From Pseudonocardia cypriaca (GTDB lineage: Bacteria > Actinomycetota > Actinomycetes > Mycobacteriales > Pseudonocardiaceae), in the NCBI RefSeq assembly GCF_006717045.1, contig NZ_VFPH01000002.1, forward strand, positions 2,232,001 to 2,296,000: a DNA stretch of 64,000 nt, given 5' to 3'. A model generated the notes under the pieces. That model saw only the letters and a list, made by a program, of their open reading frames with translations, ran no database searches and was not told the origin of the DNA. Made by a program: the position numbers and the translations under genes. Shown one piece after another: positions 15,261 through 23,524 of this stretch (position 1 is the first letter of the stretch; each line of letters opens with the position of its first letter).

Positions 15261-16231
15261 GCCGGTGCAGCTGTGCTGTCGGGAGCAGCCGTGTCGTCGG
15301 GAGAGTCCGTCCGCTCGGCCTCTTCGGCGGCCTGCAGCGCGGTGAGCACCTCCACGCCGAGTGCGCGGTAGTCGCCCGCGACGCTCGCGGCGGTGGCGGA
15401 TACCCGTGGCGTACGGACGTCCGACCGGAGCGTCTCCCACCACGCAGGCTGGGCCGCCGCCTCGAGCTCGAGCTCGTGGGCGAGCTTGCCGAGACGACGT
15501 GCGTCCTGAGCCGTGCGCTCCGCGTGCCGGATGGTCGTCTCGAACCGCGGCGAGTGGCCACCGAACGCCCTGTCGATCGCCGCTCGGGCCTCGGCGTGGA
15601 CCGCGCGCGAGCGCGTGCCGGTCCCGAAGAGCACCACCCCGAGCAGGCCCAGCCGCGGGTTGATCTCCTGGGCGAGGGCGAACCGCTCGGCGACGAGGGT
15701 CATGCCCACGAGGCCACCGACATCGGACTTCGTCGGCATCAGCACCCAGCGAGCCGCGGCCAGCGCCAGGTCGGACAGGATCGTCGACTCCGGCGGGCAG
15801 TCGATGAAAACGACCTCGTAGTCGGTCGCGATCGGGGCGAGCACGTCCCCGAGCACCCGGAACGCTCGACGCCCGCGGTGCTGCAGGCGCGACACCATGA
15901 TGGGCGTCAGGTCTTCCAGCCGCGCTCCCCCGCACACCACGTCCAACTTCGGACGCACGTCCGACGCGGGGACGAGCGGCGTGCCGGCGAGGACGCTGTT
16001 CAGCAGCCCTGCGCCCTGGTCGTCGGCGTCCGAGTCGCGGTAGCCGAGATCGTCGGCCAGGTTCGCCTGCCGGTTGAGATCGATGAGCAGGCAGCGGTAA
16101 CCCGCGCCCGCGAACTGCCCCCCGAGGTTCGCGGCGATCGACGTCTTACCGACGCCACCCTTGTCATTGACGATCGCGATGACACGCGCCAACGCGAAAT
16201 CACGCTCCTGGTCCGTCGAGCGCTCGGCCAT
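15257..16231 (-). CDS. ParA-family ATPase (possible gas vesicle positioning)
   Basis: 324 residues from the ATG at 16231 (GGAGGTG upstream). Deviant Walker A NDKGGVGKTSIAANLGGQFA (residues about 21-40) with the signature lysine, Walker A' YEVVFIDCPPES, and LMPTKSDVGG. ParA/MinD proteins place DNA or large protein bodies by ATP-driven gradients. There is no ParB or centromere-like repeat nearby, so this is not an obvious plasmid or chromosome partition locus. Next to a gas vesicle operon, a role in vesicle placement or number is suggested by the ParA-like gene in the Serratia gas vesicle cluster. This is inference. Confidence 0.85.
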   Translation of the reverse strand: MAERSTDQERDFALARVIAIVNDKGGVGKTSIAANLGGQFAGAGYRCLLIDLNRQANLADDLGYRDSDADDQGAGLLNSVLAGTPLVPASDVRPKLDVVCGGARLEDLTPIMVSRLQHRGRRAFRVLGDVLAPIATDYEVVFIDCPPESTILSDLALAAARWVLMPTKSDVGGLVGMTLVAERFALAQEINPRLGLLGVVLFGTGTRSRAVHAEARAAIDRAFGGHSPRFETTIRHAERTAQDARRLGKLAHELELEAAAQPAWWETLRSDVRTPRVSATAASVAGDYRALGVEVLTALQAAEEAERTDSPDDTAAPDSTAAPA

Positions 16232-16436
16232 CGACACCTCCGCACTGTGCGCAGCGGCAAGTACCCGCGCGCAGAGATCGCCATGCTTGGGCGGATCAGA
16301 CTGAGCCAAATCGCGCAACTATCTGCGCCGAATGCCAGGACATCTGATTTCTTGATCATGGGTGTCCACAGGAGCCGACCGTGGCCGCGAGAAGATCCAC
16401 GCGGGCCGGAGCACCAACGGAACGTCTCGGTCGCGG

Positions 16437-17303
16437 TCACCGCCGCGGCCGGGCTGCGCCTTCCCTACCGGTGCGAGCAGTGGAGCGATCATTGCCGGCC
16501 CGCCGGACCGGCTGCCCGGTCCGTTCCTCGTCGGCTCGCCGTGGCGCGGCGTCGGACCGCCGTGCCCGTCCCTGCCGTGACGGCTCCTCGCGGTCCGACC
16601 CTTCGGAGGGCCGGCGTGGGCGACCTCCGCCGTCCTGTCCCCCGCTCTCCTCACGGTGGGCTTCCGGGCGTCGTCGGGCCCGAGGGCGGAGCAGGTGGCG
16701 GAGACTGGCCTGCTGGGCCGGCCGGTCGTCCTGGTCCTGGTCCTCGTCCTCGCCCTCGTCGTAGTCCTCGGTGTCGTCGATCGCTTGCTCGTCCTGGTCG
16801 CCGGCCCCGTCGCCGTCCTCTTCGGCGTACTCGGCCTCGTCCCCTTCGTCGTACTCGCCGTCGTCCTCTTCGTCGTACTCGGCCTCGTCCCCTTCACCGA
16901 GCTCGGCGTCGTCCTCTTCCTCGAGCTCGGCGTCGTCCTCCTCGTCGAACCCGGCGTCGTCCTCCTCCTCGAACTCCGCGTCCTCCTCGGCGTCGCCCTC
17001 GTCCCGCTCGCCGTCGTCCTGGTCGCGGTCGTCCTGGTCAGCGTCGTCCTGGTCAGCGTCGTCCTGATCGCCGGCCTGGTCGCGGTCGGCGACCTCGTCG
17101 CGGTCGTCCTGGTCGTCGGCCTGGTCGCGGTCGTCCTCGTCGAACTCCGCGTCCTCCTCGTCGTCGAACTCGGCGGTGTCCTGATCCTGATCGTCGAGAT
17201 CGGTATCGGTGTCTTCGAGGGTGATGCGGATGTTCAGCCTTTTCGTGCCCATGAGGATGTAACCGCTGATGTCCATGGCATTGATAGGTGATGGATCACT
17301 CAC
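16437..17303 (-). CDS. Extremely acidic low-complexity protein near gas vesicle genes
   Basis: 288 residues from the GTG at 17303 (GGGAGTG upstream; the ATG at 17276 is an alternative). The start DISGYILMGTKRLNIRITLE looks folded. About 150 residues of Asp, Glu, Gln and Tyr repeats then follow (DQDDADQDD, EYDEEDDGEYDEGDEAEY), and the end is Arg-rich. The acid part resembles the tail of the SRPBCC protein at 12248. A good SigB/SigF-type promoter lies at 17424-17449. Reading on the opposite strand gives an equally long Val/Leu-rich frame, which I take as a mirror of the acidic codons. The far C-terminal part (after ~200) is less certain. Confidence 0.55.
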   Translation of the reverse strand: MSDPSPINAMDISGYILMGTKRLNIRITLEDTDTDLDDQDQDTAEFDDEEDAEFDEDDRDQADDQDDRDEVADRDQAGDQDDADQDDADQDDRDQDDGERDEGDAEEDAEFEEEDDAGFDEEDDAELEEEDDAELGEGDEAEYDEEDDGEYDEGDEAEYAEEDGDGAGDQDEQAIDDTEDYDEGEDEDQDQDDRPAQQASLRHLLRPRARRRPEAHREESGGQDGGGRPRRPSEGSDREEPSRQGRARRSDAAPRRADEERTGQPVRRAGNDRSTARTGREGAARPRR

Positions 17304-17423
17304 GTTGGGTCACTCCCTCGAGCGGTGGGAATCGCTCTGCGTCGGGCAGGCCGGCGGGCCGACGGAATTCGACTCCGACGCGCTTCGCATTGCGATCCCG
17401 TTGAGTTGCCAGGCTCTGCGTGA

Positions 17424-17449
17424 ATACCCGGCTCGCGAAAAGCTGAACC
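17424..17449 (-). promoter_or_regulatory. Strong SigB/SigF-type promoter candidate
   Basis: On the minus strand GGTT, a 16-base spacer and GGGTAT match the SigB/SigF-group consensus. Transcription would run toward the acidic gene at 17303 with a leader of about 110 bases, and perhaps on to ParA/PadR. Confidence 0.5.
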
Positions 17450-17546
17450 GGGACGGCTCACAATGGGCCGATCCGCCGCAGCGCATTGGGACATCCGCCG
17501 GAGCGAGCCCGCGCGCACTGGTCCGCTCGGTGATGCGGAGGTGCGA

Positions 17547-17764
17547 TCAGACGCGCCCGATCGAGGCCCATGCCGGGCGGGACGCGGGCGGCAGGACCCG
17601 GCCGAACACGTTGCCGGCGAAGTGGCCGCCTGCGAGCACGGTGCCGGGGTCCTCGAGCTCCTTCAGCAGTTGCTCGCGCGTGCGGAAGGCCTGGGCGGCG
17701 TCGGCGTCGAACAGGAACGACCACGTGGACTCGACCACCTGCACCTGGCAGGCATCACGTCGCC
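17547..17764 (-). pseudogene. Remnant of a metallo-beta-lactamase-fold hydrolase (C-terminal part)
   Basis: A minus-strand frame reads VVESTWSFLFDADAAQAFRT, REQLLKELEDPGTVLAGGHF, AGNVFGRV, which matches the last ~60 residues of MBL-fold hydrolases (helix with ATRxxLLxxL and the H-F-x-x-x-x-x-G-R-V ending). Just upstream GDV continues in another frame, so a frameshift is present, and nothing of the metal-binding N-terminal part remains. The neighbouring plus-strand gene starts at 17809. The rest of the ~500-base gap 17304-17808 holds only the promoter at 17424. Confidence 0.55.
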
Positions 17765-17808
17765 GAGAGGATCGGGGCGAGGGGCCGGGTCAACGCGATA
17801 GTGGAGCC

Positions 17809-18135
17809 ATGGGTTCCCCCGTCTACGCGCTCAACCTGTTCGACGTGGCCGACCGCGACGAGTACCTCGCCTACTCCCGCCGTTCCGCGCGCGAGGTGCA
17901 GGCACACGGCGGCAAGGTCGTCGCGCTCGGCCGGTTCCGCGACACCGTCGCCGGTGACCTGACGCCGAGGCAGGTCATGATCATCGTCGAGTGGGAGTCG
18001 AAGGACGCCTTCGACGGCTACCGCAACGATCCCGCCCTCGCCGACCTGCACGCGCATCGGGAGGACGGCACGGACGCGTACGTGTGGCACCTGTTCGACA
18101 AGCTCGACGACCTGCGTCCGATCCTCACGCCGTAG
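17809..18135 (+). CDS. DUF1330-family protein
   Basis: 108 residues with the dimeric alpha-beta barrel pattern of DUF1330: VYALNLFDVADRDEYLAYSR, HGGKVVALGRFRDTVAGD, RQVMIIVEWESKDAFDGYRN, ALADLHAHREDGTDAYVWHL. The ATG at 17809 gives a normal family length. Function unknown; the fold suggests a small-molecule enzyme or binder. The longer open frame upstream runs through non-coding sequence. Confidence 0.75.
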   Translation: MGSPVYALNLFDVADRDEYLAYSRRSAREVQAHGGKVVALGRFRDTVAGDLTPRQVMIIVEWESKDAFDGYRNDPALADLHAHREDGTDAYVWHLFDKLDDLRPILTP

Positions 18136-18202
18136 CCATGAGAGGGGCGAGGTTCACGCGGTCCCGGTCGCGCCCCGCGCGCTAGTTGCTCATGCTGGGC
18201 CG

Positions 18203-18649
18203 ATGACGGCGACCACGGGCTACTACCGGATCCGGTTCGCGGCCGACCCAGTGCAGTTGATCTTCTTCCGGGCGGGGCTCACCGCCTGGCTCCGCAGCCT
18301 GCAGTGGCCGGAGCCCGATCGGATCGACGCGGTGCTGGCGATCAGCGAGGCGTGCACCAACGCCGTCCAGCACGCCTACCCGGCAGGGGAACCGGGGGAC
18401 GTCGACGTCACCGGTCGCCTGGTCGTCGACGAGAACGTCCGCCGGATCGTCGTGGTCGTGCGCGACGAGGGCCGGTGGCGGGACCGGGCGGGCGGCCGCG
18501 GGTACGGGCTGACGACGGTGCACGAGTGCATGGCGGAGGTCCGCATCCGACAGGACGGCGACGGGACCGTGGTCACCATGATCAGCAAGCCGGTGCCCCT
18601 GCTCGACCTCTCCGACGTCGGCGAGAGCGGTTCCAGGGCCGCCGACTGA
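18203..18649 (+). CDS. Anti-sigma regulatory kinase-type ATP-binding protein (HATPase)
   Basis: 148 residues with a GHKL ATPase fold of the RsbW/SpoIIAB type: N box AISEACTNAVQHAYPAGEPG, then VVVRDEGRWRDRAGGRGYGL as G1/G2 box. Proteins of this kind bind and inhibit stress sigma factors and phosphorylate STAS antagonists. The STAS protein at 1233 and the sigma factor at 1 are possible partners, but they are 15 kb away. The gene stands alone on the plus strand and faces the MarR gene tail-to-tail. Confidence 0.85.
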   Translation: MTATTGYYRIRFAADPVQLIFFRAGLTAWLRSLQWPEPDRIDAVLAISEACTNAVQHAYPAGEPGDVDVTGRLVVDENVRRIVVVVRDEGRWRDRAGGRGYGLTTVHECMAEVRIRQDGDGTVVTMISKPVPLLDLSDVGESGSRAAD

Positions 18650-18680
18650 CCCAGGACCGCCCGGGTGGCCGAAACCGGCC

Positions 18681-19097
18681 TCAGCTCCGCAACGCCCGCA
18701 GGATCCGGGCGAGGGACGTGCGATCGGCCTCGTCCAGCCGGGCGAAGAACTCCTCCGCCTCGGCGGCGCGCGCAGCGCGGATCCCAGCGGCCACCTCGTC
18801 GCCGCGGTCGGTGGTGGCGACGAGTGTGGCGCGACGGTCGTCAGGGTCGGGACGGCGCTCGACCAGCCGGGCCTCCTCCAGCGCGTCGACCACCTCGGTG
18901 GCGGAGCGCGGGGCGATGCGCAGGTACTCGGAGAGGGCGCCGAGTCGTATCGGCCCGTGCTTGGTGAGGACTCCGAGCGCACGAGCCTGCGCCGGGGTGA
19001 CGTCCCACGGCGCCAGCGCGCGCTGGGTCTGGTGCCGCAGCTGCCGCGTCACCCCGCGGAACGCCTCGGCGAGCGACTCCTCCGGCTCCTCGGACAC
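18681..19097 (-). CDS. MarR-family transcriptional regulator
   Basis: 138 residues: helical start, then winged helix WDVTPAQARALGVLTKHGPI, RLGALSEYLRIAPRSATEVV, DALEEARLVERRPDPDDRRA with the typical DxRR wing. It is divergent from an ABC exporter gene, with palindromic DNA between them, so it probably represses the exporter and itself until a drug-like ligand binds. Confidence 0.9.
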   Translation of the reverse strand: MSEEPEESLAEAFRGVTRQLRHQTQRALAPWDVTPAQARALGVLTKHGPIRLGALSEYLRIAPRSATEVVDALEEARLVERRPDPDDRRATLVATTDRGDEVAAGIRAARAAEAEEFFARLDEADRTSLARILRALRS

Positions 19098-19136
19098 CGG
19101 AATATCCTACCAACGGTTACGGTTGTCCCCTCACGT

Positions 19137-19149
19137 TGAGGTAACCTCA
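19137..19149. promoter_or_regulatory. MarR operator candidate (TGAGGT-A-ACCTCA)
   Basis: A perfect inverted repeat with 6-base arms and one central base, 29 bases before the ABC exporter start, in the 80-base divergent gap. A second looser repeat (CAAC ... GTTG, 19111-19125) lies nearby. Binding by the neighbouring MarR protein is inferred. Confidence 0.5.
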
Positions 19150-19177
19150 GCAATCTCGACGGAAGGACGTACCGAAC

Positions 19178-20980
19178 TTGGGCCCCGTCATCCAGACCGA
19201 CAAGCTGAGCCGTCCCGGCCGGCACACCGTCACCGCAGCGGACAAGGCACAGGCCCGCGAGGTGTCACTGCGCCGGATCGCACGGCTGTTCATCCCGCAC
19301 CGCTGGTCCATCGCCACGGTCACCGCCACCATCGTCGTGTCGTCCGTCGTCGCGATGGCGTCGCCGTTCCTGCTGCGCGCCGTCATCGACGACGCCCTTC
19401 CGCACCAGAACCTGAATCTCCTGGTGTGGCTGGTCATCGGGATGGTCGCCGTCGCCGCCCTGACCGCTGCCCTGGGTGTGGTCCAGGCCTGGATCTCGAC
19501 GAACGTCGGCCAGCAGGTCATGCACCGGCTGCGCACCGACGTCTTCACCCACCTGCAACGCCAGTCGATCGCCTTCTTCACCCGCACCCGCACCGGGGAG
19601 GTGCAGTCGCGGATCACCAACGACATCGGTGGCATGCAGACCGTCGTCACCTCGACGGCCACCTCGCTCGCCTCGAACCTCACCACCGTCGTCGCGACCC
19701 TGGTCGCCATGCTCGCCCTGAGCTGGCAGCTGACGCTGGTCTCGCTGCTGGTGCTGCCGCCGTCGATCTGGCTGACCCGGCGCGTGGCGCGGATGCGGCG
19801 CGCCATCACCGCGGCCCAGCAGCGCGAGCTGGCCGACCTGAACGTCGTCATCGAGGAGGGGCTGTCGATCAGCGGCGTGCAGCTCACGAAGACGATGGGC
19901 ACCGGCCCCGCACTCGTGGAGCGGTTCACGGCGTCATCCGAGCGACTCGTCGACCTCGAACTGCGCGCCCAGCTCGCCGGGCGCTGGCGAATGGCCGCCA
20001 CCAGCCTCGTCTTCGCCGCGATCCCGGCGATCATCTACCTCAGCGCAGGCCTGCCGTTCACCGCCGGGACGATGACGATCGGCACGCTCGTCGCCTTCAC
20101 CGCCCTGCAGGCCGGGCTGTTCCGGCCGATCATCGGCCTGCTCGACGTCGGCGTGTCGCTGGTCAGCTCGCTCGCGCTGTTCGCACGGATCTTCGAGTAC
20201 CTCGACCTGCTGGTCGAGGTCGACGACCCGGCCGCACCCGTGGACATCGACCCGGCGCGCGTCGAGGGACACGTCCGCGTCGAGGACGTCACCTTCACCT
20301 ATCCCGGCAGCGACGCCGCCGCCATCGCCGGGATCACCCTGGACGTGCCCCCGGGCTCAACCCTCGCGCTGGTGGGTGAGACCGGTTCGGGCAAGAGCAC
20401 GCTCGCCGCCCTGATCGCGCGGCTCCACGACCCCGACGCCGGCCGCATCACGATCGACGGCATCGACCTGCGGGACATGCGCCTGGCAGACCTCGCGCGC
20501 ATCGTCGGCGTCGTCAGCCAGGAGACCTACCTGCTGCACACCACCATCCGCGAGAACCTGCGCTACGCCCGGCCCGACGCCACGGACATCGACATCGAGG
20601 CAGCCGCGCGCGCCGCGCAGATCCACGATCTGATCGCGAGCCTGCCGGACGGCTACGACACGGTCGTCGGCTCCCGCGGCCACCGCTTCTCAGGCGGGGA
20701 GAAGCAACGCATCGCGATCGCCCGGACCCTGCTGCGCGACCCCCGGGTGCTGGTTCTCGACGAGGCCACCAGCGCGCTCGACACCCACACCGAACGTGCC
20801 GTGCAGCGTGCGCTCGACGAGCTCAGCCGCGGCCGGACGACGATCACCATCGCCCACCGGCTCTCCACGGTGCGCACCGCCGACCAGATCGTCGTGATCG
20901 ACCACGGCAGGATCGTCGAGTCGGGCAGCCACGACAACCTCATCGCCCGGCACGGCCGCTACGCCGACCTGGCCGCCTGA
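19178..20980 (+). CDS. ABC exporter, fused permease and ATPase
   Basis: 600 residues (TTG start). Residues about 35-320 form the six-helix ABC exporter membrane domain (SIATVTATIVVSSVVAMASP, RTRTGEVQSRITNDIGG). Residues about 350-600 form the ATPase: Walker A GETGSGKST, Q-loop VSQETYLLHTTIRENL, signature FSGGEKQR, Walker B VLVLDEATSALD, H-loop IAHRLST. Such half-exporters dimerise and pump lipids, drugs or peptides outward. The divergent MarR gene points to drug efflux. No initiating ATG is in frame near the start; TTG is supported by GGAAGGA about 9 bases upstream. Confidence 0.92.
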   Translation: MGPVIQTDKLSRPGRHTVTAADKAQAREVSLRRIARLFIPHRWSIATVTATIVVSSVVAMASPFLLRAVIDDALPHQNLNLLVWLVIGMVAVAALTAALGVVQAWISTNVGQQVMHRLRTDVFTHLQRQSIAFFTRTRTGEVQSRITNDIGGMQTVVTSTATSLASNLTTVVATLVAMLALSWQLTLVSLLVLPPSIWLTRRVARMRRAITAAQQRELADLNVVIEEGLSISGVQLTKTMGTGPALVERFTASSERLVDLELRAQLAGRWRMAATSLVFAAIPAIIYLSAGLPFTAGTMTIGTLVAFTALQAGLFRPIIGLLDVGVSLVSSLALFARIFEYLDLLVEVDDPAAPVDIDPARVEGHVRVEDVTFTYPGSDAAAIAGITLDVPPGSTLALVGETGSGKSTLAALIARLHDPDAGRITIDGIDLRDMRLADLARIVGVVSQETYLLHTTIRENLRYARPDATDIDIEAAARAAQIHDLIASLPDGYDTVVGSRGHRFSGGEKQRIAIARTLLRDPRVLVLDEATSALDTHTERAVQRALDELSRGRTTITIAHRLSTVRTADQIVVIDHGRIVESGSHDNLIARHGRYADLAA

Positions 20981-21002
20981 CCACCATCCGGGGCTCCGCC
21001 GG

Positions 21003-21668
21003 TCAGTCGTGCCTTCGGGGAAGGACCAGTCCGGACTCGTAGGCGAGCACGACGAGCTGGGCTCGGTCTCGTGCGCCCAGCTTGGTCATGGCCCTGCTGA
21101 CGTGGGTCTTCGCCGTCGTCGGACTGATGCTCATGACGCTGCCGATCTCGTCGTTGGACAGGCCTCTCGCGACGTGGGCCACGACTTCCCGCTCCCGGTT
21201 CGTGAGCACGTCGAGCGTCGACGACGTGTGGGCGGGCGGCGGACGACGGACGTACTCGGCGATGAGTTTGCGGGTGATGGTCGGCGCGAGGAGCGTGTCG
21301 CCCTTCGCGACCACGCGCACCGCGTGGAGCAGATCCTCCGGTTCGATGTCCTTGACCAGATAGCCGCTGGCGCCCGCGCGCAACGTCTCGAAGACGCACT
21401 CGTCGAACCCGTAGTTGGTGAGGATCACGACGTGGAGATCGGCGAGCTCGGCGTGCGCGGCGATGCACCGGGTCGTCGCCATCCCGTCCAGCACCGGCAT
21501 CTGGATGTCGACGAGGGCGACATCGGGACGGTGGCGCAGCGCGAGCTCGATGGCCTCGCGTCCGTTGGCGGCCTCACCGACGACGCGGATGTCCGGTTCG
21601 GCATCGAGGAGGGCCCTGAACCCGCCGCGGATGAGCGGTTGGTCGTCGGCCAGGAGAACGTCGATCAC
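21003..21668 (-). CDS. NarL/FixJ-family response regulator
   Basis: 221 residues: receiver domain 1-120 with acidic pair D8/D9, phospho-acceptor D54 in ALVDIQMPVLDG and Lys in GYLVKDI. LuxR-type HTH at about 150-212 (LTNREREVVAHVARGLSNDE, TAKTHVSRAMTKLGARDRAQ). Its start overlaps the sensor kinase stop by 4 bases, so it is the cognate regulator. The target is unknown. Confidence 0.93.
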   Translation of the reverse strand: MIDVLLADDQPLIRGGFRALLDAEPDIRVVGEAANGREAIELALRHRPDVALVDIQMPVLDGMATTRCIAAHAELADLHVVILTNYGFDECVFETLRAGASGYLVKDIEPEDLLHAVRVVAKGDTLLAPTITRKLIAEYVRRPPPAHTSSTLDVLTNREREVVAHVARGLSNDEIGSVMSISPTTAKTHVSRAMTKLGARDRAQLVVLAYESGLVLPRRHD

Positions 21669-22804
21669 CGGATCTCCGCGGGGAGATCGGCGCGCACGGC
21701 GAAGCCGCCACCGGTAGCGGGACGGGCTGTCAGTCGTCCGCCGAGCGCGGCGACCCGCTCCCGCATCCCGCTCAGCCCGACGCCGGGCACCGGTAGTTCG
21801 TCAACGGTGGCGACGCCGTCGTCCTCGACCCGGACCGTCAGAACCTTCGCGCCGTAGTCGAGCGTCACCGCCGCGCTCGCCGGCCCGGCGTGGCGCGTGA
21901 TGTTGGTCAGCGACTCCTGCACGATCCGGTAGGCGGCACGATCGACCTCCGCCGGGAGCAGCCGCGACCGGCCCGTGACGTTGAGGTCGACGCGAAGCCC
22001 CGTCGAGCGGGCCCGTGCGAGCAGGTCGGGCAGCCGGTCCAGGCTGCTCGGACCGGACTGGTCGGTCCGCAGCACCTCGAGGGTCTCCCGCAGCTCGCGC
22101 GTGGCGTCGGAACTGGCGCTCTGGATGGCGAGCAACGCGTCGGACACCGCCTCTCCGCGTTTGCGGGCGAGGTGGATCGCAACACCGGCCTGCAGCTTGA
22201 TGACCGAGATGCTGTGGGTGAGGGAATCGTGCAGCTCACGCGCGATCCGCAGCCGCTCCTCCCCGGCCCGGCGCACGGCGAGCTCCTCGCGGGTGCGCTC
22301 CGCCTCGGCCACCCGCTGCTCCGCTTCATGCAGGTAGGCGCAGCGTTGGCGGGCCACCTCTCCGCCGACGATCGCGGCGACGAACCAACCGACCGGCAGT
22401 ATCGCCTCCTGGATCGCGTCCTGGAATGCTGTGCGCGAGCCCGCTGCGCTCATCAGTTCGTGGATCACCGTCTGGGCCGCGAGCGGGAGCGCGACGACGA
22501 TTGCGAGCATCCGGTGCGCAGCCTTCGTGGCCGTGTAGAGCGCCACCAGCGCAGCGACCGTCGCGACCGGGTCGGGATGGACCCGCAGGCTGTAGGCGAG
22601 GCCGCACCCCGCCGCCACGAGCAGCACCGCCCTGGGGACGCGCCGGCGGAACACCAATGCCAGCGGCGCGAGGACGAGCAGTACCAGGTCGAGCGGAGCG
22701 GGTGCCGCGTCGTCCACCCCGCCGAGGAGCCCCGCTGCCAGTACGCCTGCGGCAATCGCAACCGCGAGCGCTGCATCGAACTGGTACCGGCTCGCTGAGG
22801 CCAT
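21665..22804 (-). CDS. Sensor histidine kinase (HisKA_3 type)
   Basis: 379 residues. About five or six membrane helices in the first 150 residues (VAIAAGVLAAGLLGG, LDLVLLVLAPLALVF, AILPVGWFVAAIVGGEVARQ), a coiled coil, then HisKA_3 with the phosphorylated His in RIARELHDSLTHSISVIKLQ. A GHKL ATPase follows with AYRIVQESLTNITRHA and GLSGMRERVAALGGRL. It has no periplasmic sensor domain, so it likely senses the membrane. It forms a two-component system with the following gene. Confidence 0.92.
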   Translation of the reverse strand: MASASRYQFDAALAVAIAAGVLAAGLLGGVDDAAPAPLDLVLLVLAPLALVFRRRVPRAVLLVAAGCGLAYSLRVHPDPVATVAALVALYTATKAAHRMLAIVVALPLAAQTVIHELMSAAGSRTAFQDAIQEAILPVGWFVAAIVGGEVARQRCAYLHEAEQRVAEAERTREELAVRRAGEERLRIARELHDSLTHSISVIKLQAGVAIHLARKRGEAVSDALLAIQSASSDATRELRETLEVLRTDQSGPSSLDRLPDLLARARSTGLRVDLNVTGRSRLLPAEVDRAAYRIVQESLTNITRHAGPASAAVTLDYGAKVLTVRVEDDGVATVDELPVPGVGLSGMRERVAALGGRLTARPATGGGFAVRADLPAEIR

Positions 22805-22959
22805 CCCGGCAGCCTAAGCGAGCTGCACCGACCCGGGCGTCCTGCGCGCGATGTACTCCCACCGGCGGACATCGACCGGGCACCTACCCCAGGCCGAGCG
22901 GTAGAAGACGCTTCCGGCGGTCGACGACACGCACCGCATGCACGACCACCATTCGTGTC

Positions 22960-23496
22960 GTGGTCAACAGCAGCCGGCTCACACCTCGGTGGCGCAAGTT
23001 CCTCCTGACGATCCACATCGCCGGGAGTGTCGGCGCCTTCGGCGGTCTGGTTTCCGTCGCGACCCTCACGACGTCCACGCTCGGCGGAGCCGACGCCCTC
23101 ACGGCCTACCGCGCCGCCTACCTCGCCGAGACGGCGATCGTCATCCCGCTCGCCCTCGTCGCGCTGGCCAGCGGCATCGCACTCGCGACCCTGTCCCGAT
23201 GGGGACTGTTCCGGTTCTGGTGGGTCGCCATCAAGCTCGTCATCACCGCGGCACTGGCCGCACTCGCCTCGTTCGGCCTCGCACCTCACCTCCACGAGGC
23301 CGCCGACCTCGCGACGGCCGGGGCACCCATCAGCACCGCAGAACAGCTCGAACTGGCGATGTTGCCCGCGGGCGCAGCGGTTCTGCTGCTGGTCAACATC
23401 GCGCTCAGCGTCTACAAGCCGGCCGCCCGGCTGAAGCGGGACAAGGCTGCGCGGCGCCCGAGCACATCCGCCGGGAAGACGGCCCTCCGGACCTGA
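22960..23496 (+). CDS. Four-helix integral membrane protein
   Basis: 178 residues from the GTG at 22960. Membrane segments: FLLTIHIAGSVGAFGGLVSV, TAIVIPLALVALASGIALAT, WVAIKLVITAALAALASFGL, LAMLPAGAAVLLLVNIALSV, with a basic C-terminus. The pattern resembles the DUF2269-like family of actinobacterial membrane proteins, of unknown function. It lies between a divergent sensor kinase gene and a convergent TetR gene. Confidence 0.7.
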   Translation: MVNSSRLTPRWRKFLLTIHIAGSVGAFGGLVSVATLTTSTLGGADALTAYRAAYLAETAIVIPLALVALASGIALATLSRWGLFRFWWVAIKLVITAALAALASFGLAPHLHEAADLATAGAPISTAEQLELAMLPAGAAVLLLVNIALSVYKPAARLKRDKAARRPSTSAGKTALRT

Positions 23497-23524
23497 CTGC
23501 CGACGTCCTTCCGCTCCGACAGGG

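Noticed and set aside
16656..17291. A Val/Leu-rich plus-strand frame that looks like a membrane protein.
   Set aside because: It is the complement of the acidic repeat codons. It has no polar loops, and the minus-strand frame has a ribosome site and a promoter.
22426..22959. Long upstream extension of the four-helix membrane protein frame.
   Set aside because: It runs antisense through the sensor kinase gene. The membrane protein begins naturally at GTG 22960.
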